Assembly (NCBI GenBank): GCA_937901285.1
Contig: CALCHI010000500.1
Location: 1 to 6,374, forward strand
From: UBA8437 sp003445035
GTDB taxonomy: Bacteria > Planctomycetota > Planctomycetia > Planctomycetales > Planctomycetaceae
Direction: 5' to 3'
DNA: 6,374 nt
Position numbers and translations under genes: made by a program. Of the stretch, positions 1 through 6,374 are shown one piece after another (the stretch's first letter is position 1; the number at the start of each line of letters is the position of its first letter). Under the pieces are notes generated by a model that was not told where the DNA came from, searched no databases, and was given only the letters and a program-made list of their open reading frames with translations.

Positions 1-48
1 GTCAGCCTTCTTGTCAGCCTTCTTGTCAGCCTTCTTGTCAGCCTTCTT
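1..48 (-). repeat. 12-bp tandem repeat, four exact copies, encoding Lys-Lys-Ala-Asp
   Basis: Four consecutive identical copies of gtcagccttctt (plus strand) start at the first base of the window. On the coding strand each reads AAG AAG GCT GAC, giving KKAD. A partial unit (gtcagcc) follows at 49-55. The array touches the window edge, so the true copy number is unknown. The period is a multiple of three, so gain or loss of units keeps the DUF4340 reading frame. Confidence 0.95.
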
Positions 49-1515
49 GTCAGCCGGTTCTTGTGCTCCGCAGTCTTCGCCCGGTTTCTTTGGCTTCTCA
101 GCAGCCTTTTTCTTGTCGGCTTTCTTGTTGTCGGCGGGCTTCTTGGCGGCTGGTTTTTTGGTGCCGGCGTCTCGCTGTTTCTTGGCTTCGTCGTAACCCG
201 CGGGTTTCTTGGGTGCGACCGGTTCGGTTGGTTCACCGTCAAGGTACTTGGCGTCGAAACTGGTGCGGACGAACAGGTATCGATGGGTTTTGATGCCTCC
301 GAAATCGTCCGAGTCATCGTTCATCTTCTTGTCGTCGGCCTTCTTGTCGGCCTTCTTGTCGGCCTTCTTGTCGGCCTTCTTGTCGGCCTTCTTGTCGTCG
401 GAGTCAGTTCCTTCGAGTCCAGTCTGGATTTCGAGTTCCGATCCTGTGAAGACTTCTCCAAACAGCAGTGAATAGACGATGCCCTTTTTGGTGGCGGCGT
501 GGAGTTCGCCGGCGTTGGCGTAGAGTCTTGGAGGTGAGTCGGGCTTGTCGGCCATCGGGAAGAACCCGCTGCTGACAAGGCTCTGGCTGATCTGGACAAC
601 CTGGATCTGGGACTTGACGATCTCGGTATCGAGCGTGAGGTCGGGAAGCAAGCCGGCGGGTTTGGGGCGGACTCCGGCGATCTTGAGGTCGTCGAGCGAG
701 GAGACGAGAGCGCTGAGTTTGTCGACGTCGACTTCTTTGGTCTCGTCCTCGAGTCCATCCAGCTTCCACTTGTCGGAGAAGTCCTTGCGAGAGAGCGTGT
801 GGACCTTTCGATCGACGGCGGCCCTTTGTTGTTCGTCGAACGAGTAGTCGTCGATGGTCAGGTGGGTGATGTCGTCGCCGGTGACTTTCAGCAGATCGGG
901 TTCGATCCAGTCGGAGAACTTCGCCGAGAGTTCCATCTTGCATTCGGCGATGTAGACCTCATCCTCCCCGGGGTTCCGGACGTAGTACCGATCGGTGGTG
1001 TCTTCTCCTCCGGCGACTTCGGCTTTGTTCCCGATGATGTAGTCGGCCAGCATCGTCCCGTCGGCGTCCTTGAGTGTGACGCGTTTCCCGAGTCCCTTCT
1101 CGTAGGAGTTGGCCTCAGCCGGGTCGAGGACACCGAATTTCTCGTGGTAGGAATCCATTCCCATCGCGCCACGTTCAGCCAGGTACGCCCGCTTGATGCC
1201 GTTGAGAGACGCGGCGGTCTGAGCCAGGCGATCCTCGGCATCGGCCGGGTAGTCGTGGTGACTTGGAATCACGAACAACTCGGTGGTGGGGTCCTGTCGA
1301 ACGAGAAACCGGCTGGACTGGCTCTCGCCCTCGTTGAAGACAACGACTTCCAGCGAGCGAGCGTTCGTCGAATTGAAGTCGGGGAAGAACGGTTGGCCGA
1401 GCTTGCTGTCTCGGTCACCGGACGGTGTGCTGTCGGTGCTGACTGAAGCGGCCAGCACGACACAGACGACCGCGGCGGCGGCGAAATAGACGGTATTGCG
1501 GGTTTCGTTGTTCAT
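1..1515 (-). CDS. DUF4340 domain protein with lysine-rich repeats, 3' end outside window
   Basis: The frame is open for 505 codons from ATG at 1515 to the window edge, so the C-terminus is missing. An AGGGA ribosome-binding motif (1523-1527) lies 7 nt before the start and supports it. Residues 9-24 (YFAAAAVVCVVLAASV) form a hydrophobic N-terminal anchor or signal segment, so the rest is probably outside the cytoplasmic membrane. Residues about 75-310 fit the DUF4340 pattern: an LADYIIG segment (156-162), RYYVRNPGEDEVYIA (176-190), and SDWIEPDLLKV followed by an I/L-T-I-D strand (201-222). Residues 345-353 (GIVYSLLFG) and 412-421 (RYLFVRTSFD) look like conserved blocks of the planctomycete version. 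Between and after them lie Lys/Asp/Ala-rich tracts (373-397, 435-505). The gene starts 52 nt after the GldFG-like gene and probably shares its transcript. DUF4340 proteins have no established biochemical function. Their recurring position beside GldG-like genes suggests an accessory envelope part of the transporter, which is inference. Confidence 0.85.
   Translation of the reverse strand, partial: MNNETRNTVYFAAAAVVCVVLAASVSTDSTPSGDRDSKLGQPFFPDFNSTNARSLEVVVFNEGESQSSRFLVRQDPTTELFVIPSHHDYPADAEDRLAQTAASLNGIKRAYLAERGAMGMDSYHEKFGVLDPAEANSYEKGLGKRVTLKDADGTMLADYIIGNKAEVAGGEDTTDRYYVRNPGEDEVYIAECKMELSAKFSDWIEPDLLKVTGDDITHLTIDDYSFDEQQRAAVDRKVHTLSRKDFSDKWKLDGLEDETKEVDVDKLSALVSSLDDLKIAGVRPKPAGLLPDLTLDTEIVKSQIQVVQISQSLVSSGFFPMADKPDSPPRLYANAGELHAATKKGIVYSLLFGEVFTGSELEIQTGLEGTDSDDKKADKKADKKADKKADKKADDKKMNDDSDDFGGIKTHRYLFVRTSFDAKYLDGEPTEPVAPKKPAGYDEAKKQRDAGTKKPAAKKPADNKKADKKKAAEKPKKPGEDCGAQEPADKKADKKADKKADKKAD
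337..396 (-). repeat. 12-bp tandem repeat, five exact copies, encoding Asp-Lys-Lys-Ala
   Basis: Five consecutive identical copies of ggccttcttgtc (plus strand) read GAC AAG AAG GCC on the coding strand, giving DKKA. An extra Asp-Lys-Lys unit sits on the left at 325-336 and an extra Asp on the right. The block falls in the DUF4340 protein at residues 374-393. Alanine is always GCC here but always GCT in the block at 1-48, so the two blocks were probably amplified separately. Confidence 0.95.
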
Positions 1516-1567
1516 GGTGGTGTCCCTGGGGCGAGCGGCCGTTCGGATGTGGCCGTGCCGGAGTTGG

Positions 1568-4360
1568 TCAGGAGCGGCTGCGATCAGAGGGGATATTGCT
1601 GGTTTCGGTTTTGAGTCTCATGACCAGGAAGAGAATTCCCAGCAGGATGGCAGGCAGTGGCGGCAGCAGGATGCCGGCCCACTTGTAGTTGCCTTCGATC
1701 GAACGGATCTCCCGCTCGGTCTCGTTGCGGATCTTTCGCATGTCGTCCTGTTTCTTCCGCTCGATTTCCTCGTTCACCTGCCGCAGTTCCTCGTTCTTGC
1801 GTTCTTCGGCCATCCGCATCAGCCGGGAACGCGTGGTGTCATCGAGCGTCTTCCTGTCACGGATCTTCTGGACCTCGTCGTCGAGTTCTTTCTGTTTTTC
1901 CGCGACCTGGTTCTTGAATTTTGTCTCGGCGTCGTCGAGCTGCTTGATCTGGTCCTTGAGCGACTTGGACTTGGCTTCCTCGACGGTCGAGAGTGTCCGG
2001 TGCCCGGCTCGTCGGATTCTCAGCGGGATCAGGTCCTCGTCCTTGACGAGCACATCGACGCAGTTGAGCACGAAGGTCACGTTGTCGAATTCGATCGGCT
2101 TGGCATCCTGGCTGGGACGCAGCCCCTGTTCACGCAGCGCGAACATCCGATCGGAGATCACGTCGATGTCGGCCACGTAGATGCAGTTGATCTCCTCGGT
2201 CGTCGTCTGTGTCCCGCCGGCGGCTGCCTTTTGCCCCGGAAGGGGCGGGGGGGCCTTGGTGGTCACTTCACGATCGCCCTGCACGTGGTAGGCGATCACC
2301 TGGGCGTATTCGTCAGCAGTCCGGCTCGGGTTGGGATTGATCTGCATCTGGCCCCCGAAGCTTGACTGGATCAGGTTGTCCCACTGGTGGGTGCCCGAGT
2401 CGGCGACCGTCATCAGCAGGCTGTCGTGGCTGAGGTCGCTGTCATCGGACTTGGCCTGCACGCAGCCGGGGAAGAACAGCACGATTTCCTGCAGGCCACT
2501 GGTGACCTTGCTGTCGTTGTTGAACGACTCGGTGTTTCCGTCCCCGGTGCTGGAACTGATGAAGATGATCTCCTGGGGCAGGTTGCTGAACTGTTCGTGC
2601 GGGTTGTACTGGGCCCAAACGATCTCGTCGAAATTCCACTCCAGGTCCAGCGCGTCCAGCAGCGCGGTGGCTTTGCCGCCGTAGGCCTTGGGCTGCGGCG
2701 GGGGTTGGCGTCCCATGCCCATCATGCCGCCGCCGGGCGAGGGCTTGGGCTGCCGCGGGGCCCTGTCCAGGATGTCCAGTGGCAGCGGGTCGTCAAAAAC
2801 CAGCACGCTCTTGCCGCTCTTGACGTAGGAGACCAGGTTGGTCATCTGCGGCATCGTCAGTGAACTGGGCAGCACGGCGATCAGCAGGTCGAAACGTTTG
2901 CGGTCGATTGGCGTGTCGGCGGCGACCTGTTCGACATCGAACTGTTTCTCGAGTTCGCGGACAATCTGCCACTTGGGAGTTCGCCGAGGCATGCCGCCGG
3001 CGAACGAGAAGCTGCCGTAGAGGCTGGCGTCGGTGTTGAGAACCCCGATGGTTGGTCGCCGGCTCTCTTCGGAGGCGGCGGTCCGGATCGAGCGGGTCAG
3101 TTCGTATTCGAGCGGCAATCCGACGTCACAGAAGGGGATCACCACTTCGTCGGCACCGCTGATGACCAGGCCCAGGAAGATGTTCTCGACGTTGACTTTG
3201 CCACCCCGGATTTCCTGGACCTGGCGTGACCGGATCCCCTTCTGCTCGGCCTCCTCGGCCGCAAGGCTGAAGGGCTCGATGTCGACGATCCGCACGCTGA
3301 CCCGTTTGCCGCCCAGTTCATCGACCTGTCGGAGCAGTCCGACCAGTTGCTTGCGGACCGGGACGTACTGTCGGGGGAGGTCGGATGTCAGGTAGGCGTT
3401 GATGTGGACCGAGCCGGTCTTGGGAATGCCGCTGATCACGTCGCGGGTGGCCTTGTTGAGGCTGTAGAGGCCCTCGGCGGTCAGGTCGATCGTGGTGTCG
3501 GCACGGGTGGTGAAGATGTTGAGGCTGACCAGGGCGACGGCCAGGCAGACGACCCGTGCGGTGTAGTGCCAGCCCATGTTGGCGATCTGCATCGCGGACC
3601 AGTGCCGGCGGCTGATCAGGATCTTGTTGAGGTAGAGCATAAAGCCGATAAACGAGCCGAAGTACGCCAGCGAGGCGATCGAGAGCAGGCCGTTGGAGAA
3701 GTTGAACAACTGTTCACCGACGCTCAACTGCCGCAACAACTGGTGCTCGCCGGAGACCGACCCGATACCGACCGGCAACAGGCAGATCACCACGCTGAGC
3801 ACGAAGGCGACGGTGGTGCTGCTGGTCAGGGCCGAAGCGACCAGGCCGGCAGCCAGCAGGGCTCCGCCGGCGATCCAGTAGCCGAAGTAAGTCGCCAGCA
3901 GCACACCCCAGTCAGGGTCGCCCAGGGCCGCCAGCACGAAGGCGTGGGTCATCGAGAAGGCCAGGGCCACGGTGTAGATCGCCAGCACCGCCAGATACTT
4001 GCCCAGCAGGATCTCGGTGTCCCGGGCCGGAAGCGTGAACAGCAACTCGTCGGTCCCCATCTTCTTCTCGTCCGCCCACGCGCTCATCGTGATGGCCGGG
4101 ACGATGAACAGCAGCAGGACCGGGAACCAGAGGCTGAGCTGGTCGAGGTTGGCCAGGTTGTTGGCGAAGAACTCGTCCCGGTAGGCATAGAACCCGCTGA
4201 GCGTCACGAACGCGAAGATGAACAGGTACCCACGGGTACTCGAGAAGTAGCTCACGACGTTGCGGAAGCAGACCGCGCGGACGATCGAACTGCTGGAGAT
4301 GATCCAGCCGATGGCGCCGGCGATGACCAACAGCAACAGGATTGCCGAGAAGTAGTTCAT
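1568..4360 (-). CDS. Fused ABC-2 permease (GldF-like) and GldG-like auxiliary protein
   Basis: This 930-residue protein is the membrane core of an ABC system. Residues 1-250 are a GldF/NosY-like ABC-2 permease with predicted helices near 3-23, 44-60, 78-93, 121-145, 152-177, 183-201 and 228-245. The hallmark WADEKKMGTDELLFTLPARD (95-114) is followed by the GKYLA segment. A further helix (268-283) leads into a GldG/ABC_transp_aux-like extracytoplasmic region (about 287-640), which includes TAEGLYSLNKAT and a VLVFDDPLPLD segment (519-529). Pro/Gly-rich loops lie at 535-562 and 701-716. LIPLRIRRAGHR (777-788) matches the usual GldG end. A charged coiled coil (about 793-888) and a final helix (894-915) follow. 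ATG at 4360 is chosen because GGA (4368-4370) lies 7 nt upstream and the first helix starts at once. A GTG at 4414 would add 18 unhelpful residues. The gene lies 73 nt after the ATPase gene, its likely partner. The transported substrate is unknown. Confidence 0.9.
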   Translation of the reverse strand: MNYFSAILLLLVIAGAIGWIISSSSIVRAVCFRNVVSYFSSTRGYLFIFAFVTLSGFYAYRDEFFANNLANLDQLSLWFPVLLLFIVPAITMSAWADEKKMGTDELLFTLPARDTEILLGKYLAVLAIYTVALAFSMTHAFVLAALGDPDWGVLLATYFGYWIAGGALLAAGLVASALTSSTTVAFVLSVVICLLPVGIGSVSGEHQLLRQLSVGEQLFNFSNGLLSIASLAYFGSFIGFMLYLNKILISRRHWSAMQIANMGWHYTARVVCLAVALVSLNIFTTRADTTIDLTAEGLYSLNKATRDVISGIPKTGSVHINAYLTSDLPRQYVPVRKQLVGLLRQVDELGGKRVSVRIVDIEPFSLAAEEAEQKGIRSRQVQEIRGGKVNVENIFLGLVISGADEVVIPFCDVGLPLEYELTRSIRTAASEESRRPTIGVLNTDASLYGSFSFAGGMPRRTPKWQIVRELEKQFDVEQVAADTPIDRKRFDLLIAVLPSSLTMPQMTNLVSYVKSGKSVLVFDDPLPLDILDRAPRQPKPSPGGGMMGMGRQPPPQPKAYGGKATALLDALDLEWNFDEIVWAQYNPHEQFSNLPQEIIFISSSTGDGNTESFNNDSKVTSGLQEIVLFFPGCVQAKSDDSDLSHDSLLMTVADSGTHQWDNLIQSSFGGQMQINPNPSRTADEYAQVIAYHVQGDREVTTKAPPPLPGQKAAAGGTQTTTEEINCIYVADIDVISDRMFALREQGLRPSQDAKPIEFDNVTFVLNCVDVLVKDEDLIPLRIRRAGHRTLSTVEEAKSKSLKDQIKQLDDAETKFKNQVAEKQKELDDEVQKIRDRKTLDDTTRSRLMRMAEERKNEELRQVNEEIERKKQDDMRKIRNETEREIRSIEGNYKWAGILLPPLPAILLGILFLVMRLKTETSNIPSDRSRS

Positions 4361-4433
4361 CGTAGAATCCGTATGGAGAGTCGGGTGGGGGGATGAATGA
4401 CACGTCGTCCGCACCGGGCGGGGAGCATCGCAG

Positions 4434-5219
4434 CTAGTCGTCGGAGGTGGTCAGGTTGCGGAACTCGGTTTCGATCTGGTCGGTACCGTCGCCGAGTTCG
4501 TCGACCGGGCCGTCGAAGACGATCCGGCCCGAGTTGATCAGGATCACCCGGTCACAGATGGCCTGGACTTCCCGGAGAATGTGGGTCGAGAGCAGGATCG
4601 TCTTGTTCTCGGACAGGCCCTGGATCAACTCACGGACCTGGGCGACCTGGTTGGGATCGAGCCCGCTGGTGGGTTCATCGAGAATCAACACGTCGGGGTC
4701 GTGCAGCAGGGCCTGGGCCATGCCCACCCGCTGCTTGTAGCCTCGCGAGAGCTTCCCGATCGCCTTGCCGAAGACACTCGACAGCGAACACTTGGCGACC
4801 ACGAATTCGGTTCGCTCGGCGAGTTCCTGCTTCGAGAGCCCCCGGGCGGCCCCGGTGTAGTTGAGCAATCCCTGGGGAGTCATTTCGTAATACAGCGGCC
4901 CACCCTCGGGCATGTATCCGATCATCCGGCTGGCCTCCAGCCGTTCGTCGGCAACATCGTGTCCGCCGATCCGGGCACGGCCGTCGCTGGGGGCCAGGTA
5001 GCCGGTCAACAGCTTCATCGTGGTCGATTTTCCCGCACCGTTGGGACCCAGGAAGGCGGCGACCTGGCCGCCGGGAACCGAAAAACTGACGTCCTCGATC
5101 GCCACGAACTGGCCGTAGTACTTGCTCAGTCCGACCGCCTCGATCATGGCACCGTCTGTCGCCGGTGCCGGATCGTCCAGGGCGCCCGATTCGGTTTCCG
5201 TGCTGGTTTCACTGCTCAT
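4434..5219 (-). CDS. ABC transporter ATP-binding protein, GldA type
   Basis: This 261-residue cytoplasmic ATPase should power the permease encoded 73 nt downstream. Visible motifs are Walker A GPNGAGKST (58-66), a Q-loop region GYMPEGGPLYYE (101-112) with glutamate in place of the usual glutamine, the ABC signature LSRGYKQR (157-164), Walker B plus D-loop VLILDEPTSGLDP (177-189) and the switch histidine in STHILREV (211-218). The Pro-Glu Q-loop, the LSRGYKQRVGMAQAL stretch and HILREVQAICDRVI are typical of the GldA subgroup of ABC-2 exporters. Length is near normal except for about 24 acidic, Ser/Thr-rich residues before MIEAVGLSKYYG. ATG at 5219 is preferred. The frame also allows GTG at 5288, which would overlap the putative promoter, and ATG at 5147, exactly where family homology begins. 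No strong Shine-Dalgarno sequence marks any of the three. The ATPase assignment is secure. The link to gliding is by family name only. Confidence 0.93.
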   Translation of the reverse strand: MSSETSTETESGALDDPAPATDGAMIEAVGLSKYYGQFVAIEDVSFSVPGGQVAAFLGPNGAGKSTTMKLLTGYLAPSDGRARIGGHDVADERLEASRMIGYMPEGGPLYYEMTPQGLLNYTGAARGLSKQELAERTEFVVAKCSLSSVFGKAIGKLSRGYKQRVGMAQALLHDPDVLILDEPTSGLDPNQVAQVRELIQGLSENKTILLSTHILREVQAICDRVILINSGRIVFDGPVDELGDGTDQIETEFRNLTTSDD

Positions 5220-5272
5220 CTGGCGTGGCTCTTGTTGATTGACGGGGACTGTAGCCGTTTGGGTCGAAGGGC

Positions 5273-5301
5273 GGAGATGACGCGGCACGTCACGATGTCA
5301 A
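5273..5301 (-). promoter_or_regulatory. Possible weak promoter for the ABC operon
   Basis: A perfect TTGACA lies at 5301-5296 on the minus strand. About 16-18 nt further on the matching -10 position holds only poor hexamers (CATCTC or ATCTCC). If real, transcription would start near 5266 and give a leader of about 45-50 nt before ATG 5219. Planctomycete promoters are poorly defined, so this is a weak guess based on one hexamer. Confidence 0.22.
5278..5292. promoter_or_regulatory. Inverted repeat TGACG-N5-CGTCA, possible operator
   Basis: Two perfect 5-bp arms (5278-5282 and 5288-5292) flank CGGCA. They sit directly beside the TTGACA hexamer, in the position of a promoter spacer, where a dimeric regulator could act. 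The arms are short enough to arise by chance. Confidence 0.2.
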
Positions 5302-5319
5302 CGAAACGTCCCGCGGGCA

Positions 5320-5337
5320 CTCCCCGAGAGCGGGGGG
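5320..5337. other. GC-rich hairpin between the two transcription units
   Basis: CTCCCCG and CGGGGGG pair as a 7-bp stem with one G-T pair around an AGAG tetraloop. The hairpin lies about 105 nt past the stop codon of the right-hand gene. There is no clear T-run on the minus strand after it, so it does not meet the usual pattern of an intrinsic terminator, but it could still slow or end transcription. Confidence 0.3.
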
Positions 5338-5441
5338 CGACTCATCCTGCCGGTCGCCGGAACCCCACTCCGAACTCACCCGTCGAAGGTATACACGATG
5401 ACGGGAGTTTTCCAGTCTCGGAGCAGCCTGCCGGTTTCATG

Positions 5442-6374
5442 TCACCGTGGCAACTCCAGTACCTGGCCGTCCCAGTCGTGGTCCTTACGGAATTCGTCCA
5501 GCCAACGGCTGAAGAAATTCGCAGTCTCGCGAGGTTCCCGGCTCAGGAACGTGGGGTTCGTGTCGCTCTCATCGTCGAATGCCTGCGGCTCAGGGACGGT
5601 CCGTTTGGTCACGCGACCGATGTAAATGGCCTTTCCGTCGTAGCTGAAGGCCGCGCCCACGCTGTTCACCTTGACCGTGTTGCAGAACGTTTCCATGAAC
5701 CGGTTGCCGGCTCCCTGGCCGTCGTCGGGAAGCGGCAGGTCCGCGATCTTGCTGATTCCCAGTTGCTGTGGATCTCCGAGTCCGGTCGCAGCGGCCGACG
5801 AGGCCGCGGGGGATCGCCACGAGAACTCCTGGGTGGTGTTTGACTGAATCGGCTGGTGCTTCAGCAACATCGTTCCGTCAGGCTTGATGTCCTTGGGTAC
5901 CGGGTCACCGGAAATCGTCAGGTCGGCCAGCACCTCGGTGAGCGACTTCTCCGGCCCCGCTTTCTCGATCAGTTCCTGGAGTTCTTTGGCTCGCTTCGTC
6001 GCCTTGGCAGCTGCGATCTGCATTTTCAACGACTGCTCGACGACCTGCTGGATCGTCTGTCTTCCCGCGTACTCGGTTGCGATGAAATGGGCCGTGCCGT
6101 CACTTTCGACCATTTCGATCTCAAGATGACGGCTGCGGACGATGGAGCCCAGGACTTCGTCTTCGTAATGAAGCCGGAATTCGCCCCTGTCGACCGAGAC
6201 GATTTCGAACCACTCGGCGACCGTCAGGGATTCGTCTTCACCTGGCGGTGCAACCAGCACGTCGTATCCGTTGTCCCGATTGATGTCCTCGAGTGTCATT
6301 TCCCCGGTCCACTCGAACGGATCGAACGTGGGAAGATGAGCGGCAACCTCTTCGAGCACCACGTAGTAGAAGTA
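5442..6374 (-). CDS. C-terminal part of a probable secreted protein, SurA/PpiD-like tail (tentative)
   Basis: The frame is open from the right edge to TGA at 5444-5442, giving 310 visible residues. The GTG at 6362 is in frame but four codons (YFYY) precede it without a stop, so the true start is almost certainly outside the window. The fragment shows a YFYYVVLEEVAAHLP opening, an acidic mixed alpha/beta region (about 25-95), a long Ala/Lys/Glu helix (about 103-139, including AAAKATKRAKELQELIEKAG), then FSW (184-186), a Ser/Ala-rich linker, NRFMETFCN (224-232), and a strand pair ending in YIGRVTKRTVPEP (251-263). The order helix, F-x-W, F-M-x-x-F/V, I/V-x-R-V resembles the tails of planctomycete SurA/PpiD-like proteins, which are thought to be periplasmic folding factors. 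This is inference from architecture, and the catalytic domain is not in view. The 222-nt gap to the ATPase argues against a tight operon. Confidence 0.8.
   Translation of the reverse strand, partial: YFYYVVLEEVAAHLPTFDPFEWTGEMTLEDINRDNGYDVLVAPPGEDESLTVAEWFEIVSVDRGEFRLHYEDEVLGSIVRSRHLEIEMVESDGTAHFIATEYAGRQTIQQVVEQSLKMQIAAAKATKRAKELQELIEKAGPEKSLTEVLADLTISGDPVPKDIKPDGTMLLKHQPIQSNTTQEFSWRSPAASSAAATGLGDPQQLGISKIADLPLPDDGQGAGNRFMETFCNTVKVNSVGAAFSYDGKAIYIGRVTKRTVPEPQAFDDESDTNPTFLSREPRETANFFSRWLDEFRKDHDWDGQVLELPR

Larger units (their letters stand above)
5220..5441. other. Intergenic region upstream of the ABC operon
   Basis: This 222-nt stretch separates the stop codon of the right-hand gene from the ATPase start and is the only sizeable non-coding space in the window. 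It holds a TTGACA hexamer, a TGACG/CGTCA inverted repeat, a GC-rich hairpin and a CCCGCGGG palindrome (5310-5317). No convincing small gene or RNA gene is visible. Its size, against gaps of 73 and 52 nt further on, suggests that transcription of the three-gene module starts here. Confidence 0.6.

Noticed and set aside
337..396. Regular short repeats as a CRISPR array
   Set aside because: The units are 12 bp, directly adjacent, have no spacers and are in frame within a gene.
61..471. Plus-strand frame that looks like a Leu/Val/Gly-rich membrane protein
   Set aside because: The repeated VGLL pattern is only the antisense of the lysine-rich 12-bp repeats in the DUF4340 gene, which is open over the same bases.
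799..1446. Open plus-strand frame (215 codons)
   Set aside because: It lies antisense to the DUF4340 domain, whose frame is continuous and matches a known family.
1536..1555. CGGCC/GGCCG inverted repeat between the permease and DUF4340 genes
   Set aside because: It has a 5-bp stem, a 10-nt loop and no T-run, too weak to call a terminator inside an apparent operon.
1496..2365. Open plus-strand frame (289 codons)
   Set aside because: It is antisense to the coiled-coil part of the fused permease. Its hydrophobic FLV pattern is the complement of Lys/Glu codons.
3347..4396. Long open plus-strand frame (349 codons)
   Set aside because: It is antisense to the permease domain, has a low-complexity Asp/Gln/Gly/Arg composition and no recognisable domain. 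Such shadows are expected in GC-rich coding DNA.
4360..4414. GTG start at 4414 for the fused permease
   Set aside because: It adds 18 polar residues before the first membrane helix, while ATG 4360 has a GGA motif at good spacing and starts directly at the helix.
5346..5435. 9-bp direct repeat cctgccggt at 5346-5354 and 5427-5435
   Set aside because: It is short, GC-rich and far apart, with no element between the copies, so it is likely chance.
4581..5843. Long open plus-strand frame (420 codons)
   Set aside because: It spans the ATPase gene, the gap and part of the right-hand gene in antisense and shows no family motif.

Overview
The window carries four genes, all on the minus strand, so they read from the right-hand end to the left. 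No RNA gene, insertion sequence or CRISPR array is visible. The GC-rich coding and the gene set (a GldA-type ABC ATPase, a large permease fused to a GldG-like domain, and a DUF4340 protein) most resemble chromosomes of Planctomycetota. That placement rests on remembered family architecture, not on a database search.

Layout, in order of transcription. (1) 6374-5442: the C-terminal 310 residues of a gene whose start lies outside the window. It is tentatively a secreted or periplasmic protein whose tail resembles the SurA/PpiD-like proteins of planctomycetes. (2) 5441-5220: a 222-nt gap, the only sizeable non-coding stretch, with a possible weak promoter, an inverted repeat and a GC-rich hairpin. 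(3) 5219-4434: an ABC transporter ATPase of GldA type. (4) 4360-1568: a 930-residue membrane protein fusing a GldF-like ABC-2 permease to a GldG-like extracytoplasmic domain, ending in a long coiled coil and a final membrane helix. (5) 1515-1: a membrane-anchored DUF4340 protein that runs off the left edge inside a lysine-rich tandem repeat.

Genes 3 to 5 are separated by only 73 and 52 nt and look like one operon. The ATPase would drive the permease domain. The GldG part and the DUF4340 protein would sit outside the cytoplasmic membrane, anchored to it. In Bacteroidota, GldA, GldF and GldG are linked to gliding motility. What the planctomycete-type module transports or moves is not known to me.

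The most unusual features are the fused permease/GldG protein with its coiled-coil tail, and the DUF4340 protein, in which two near-perfect 12-bp repeat blocks encode the same Asp-Lys-Lys-Ala pattern with different alanine codons. Nothing here is clear evidence of a wholly new system. The three-gene module is a coherent candidate for functional study.
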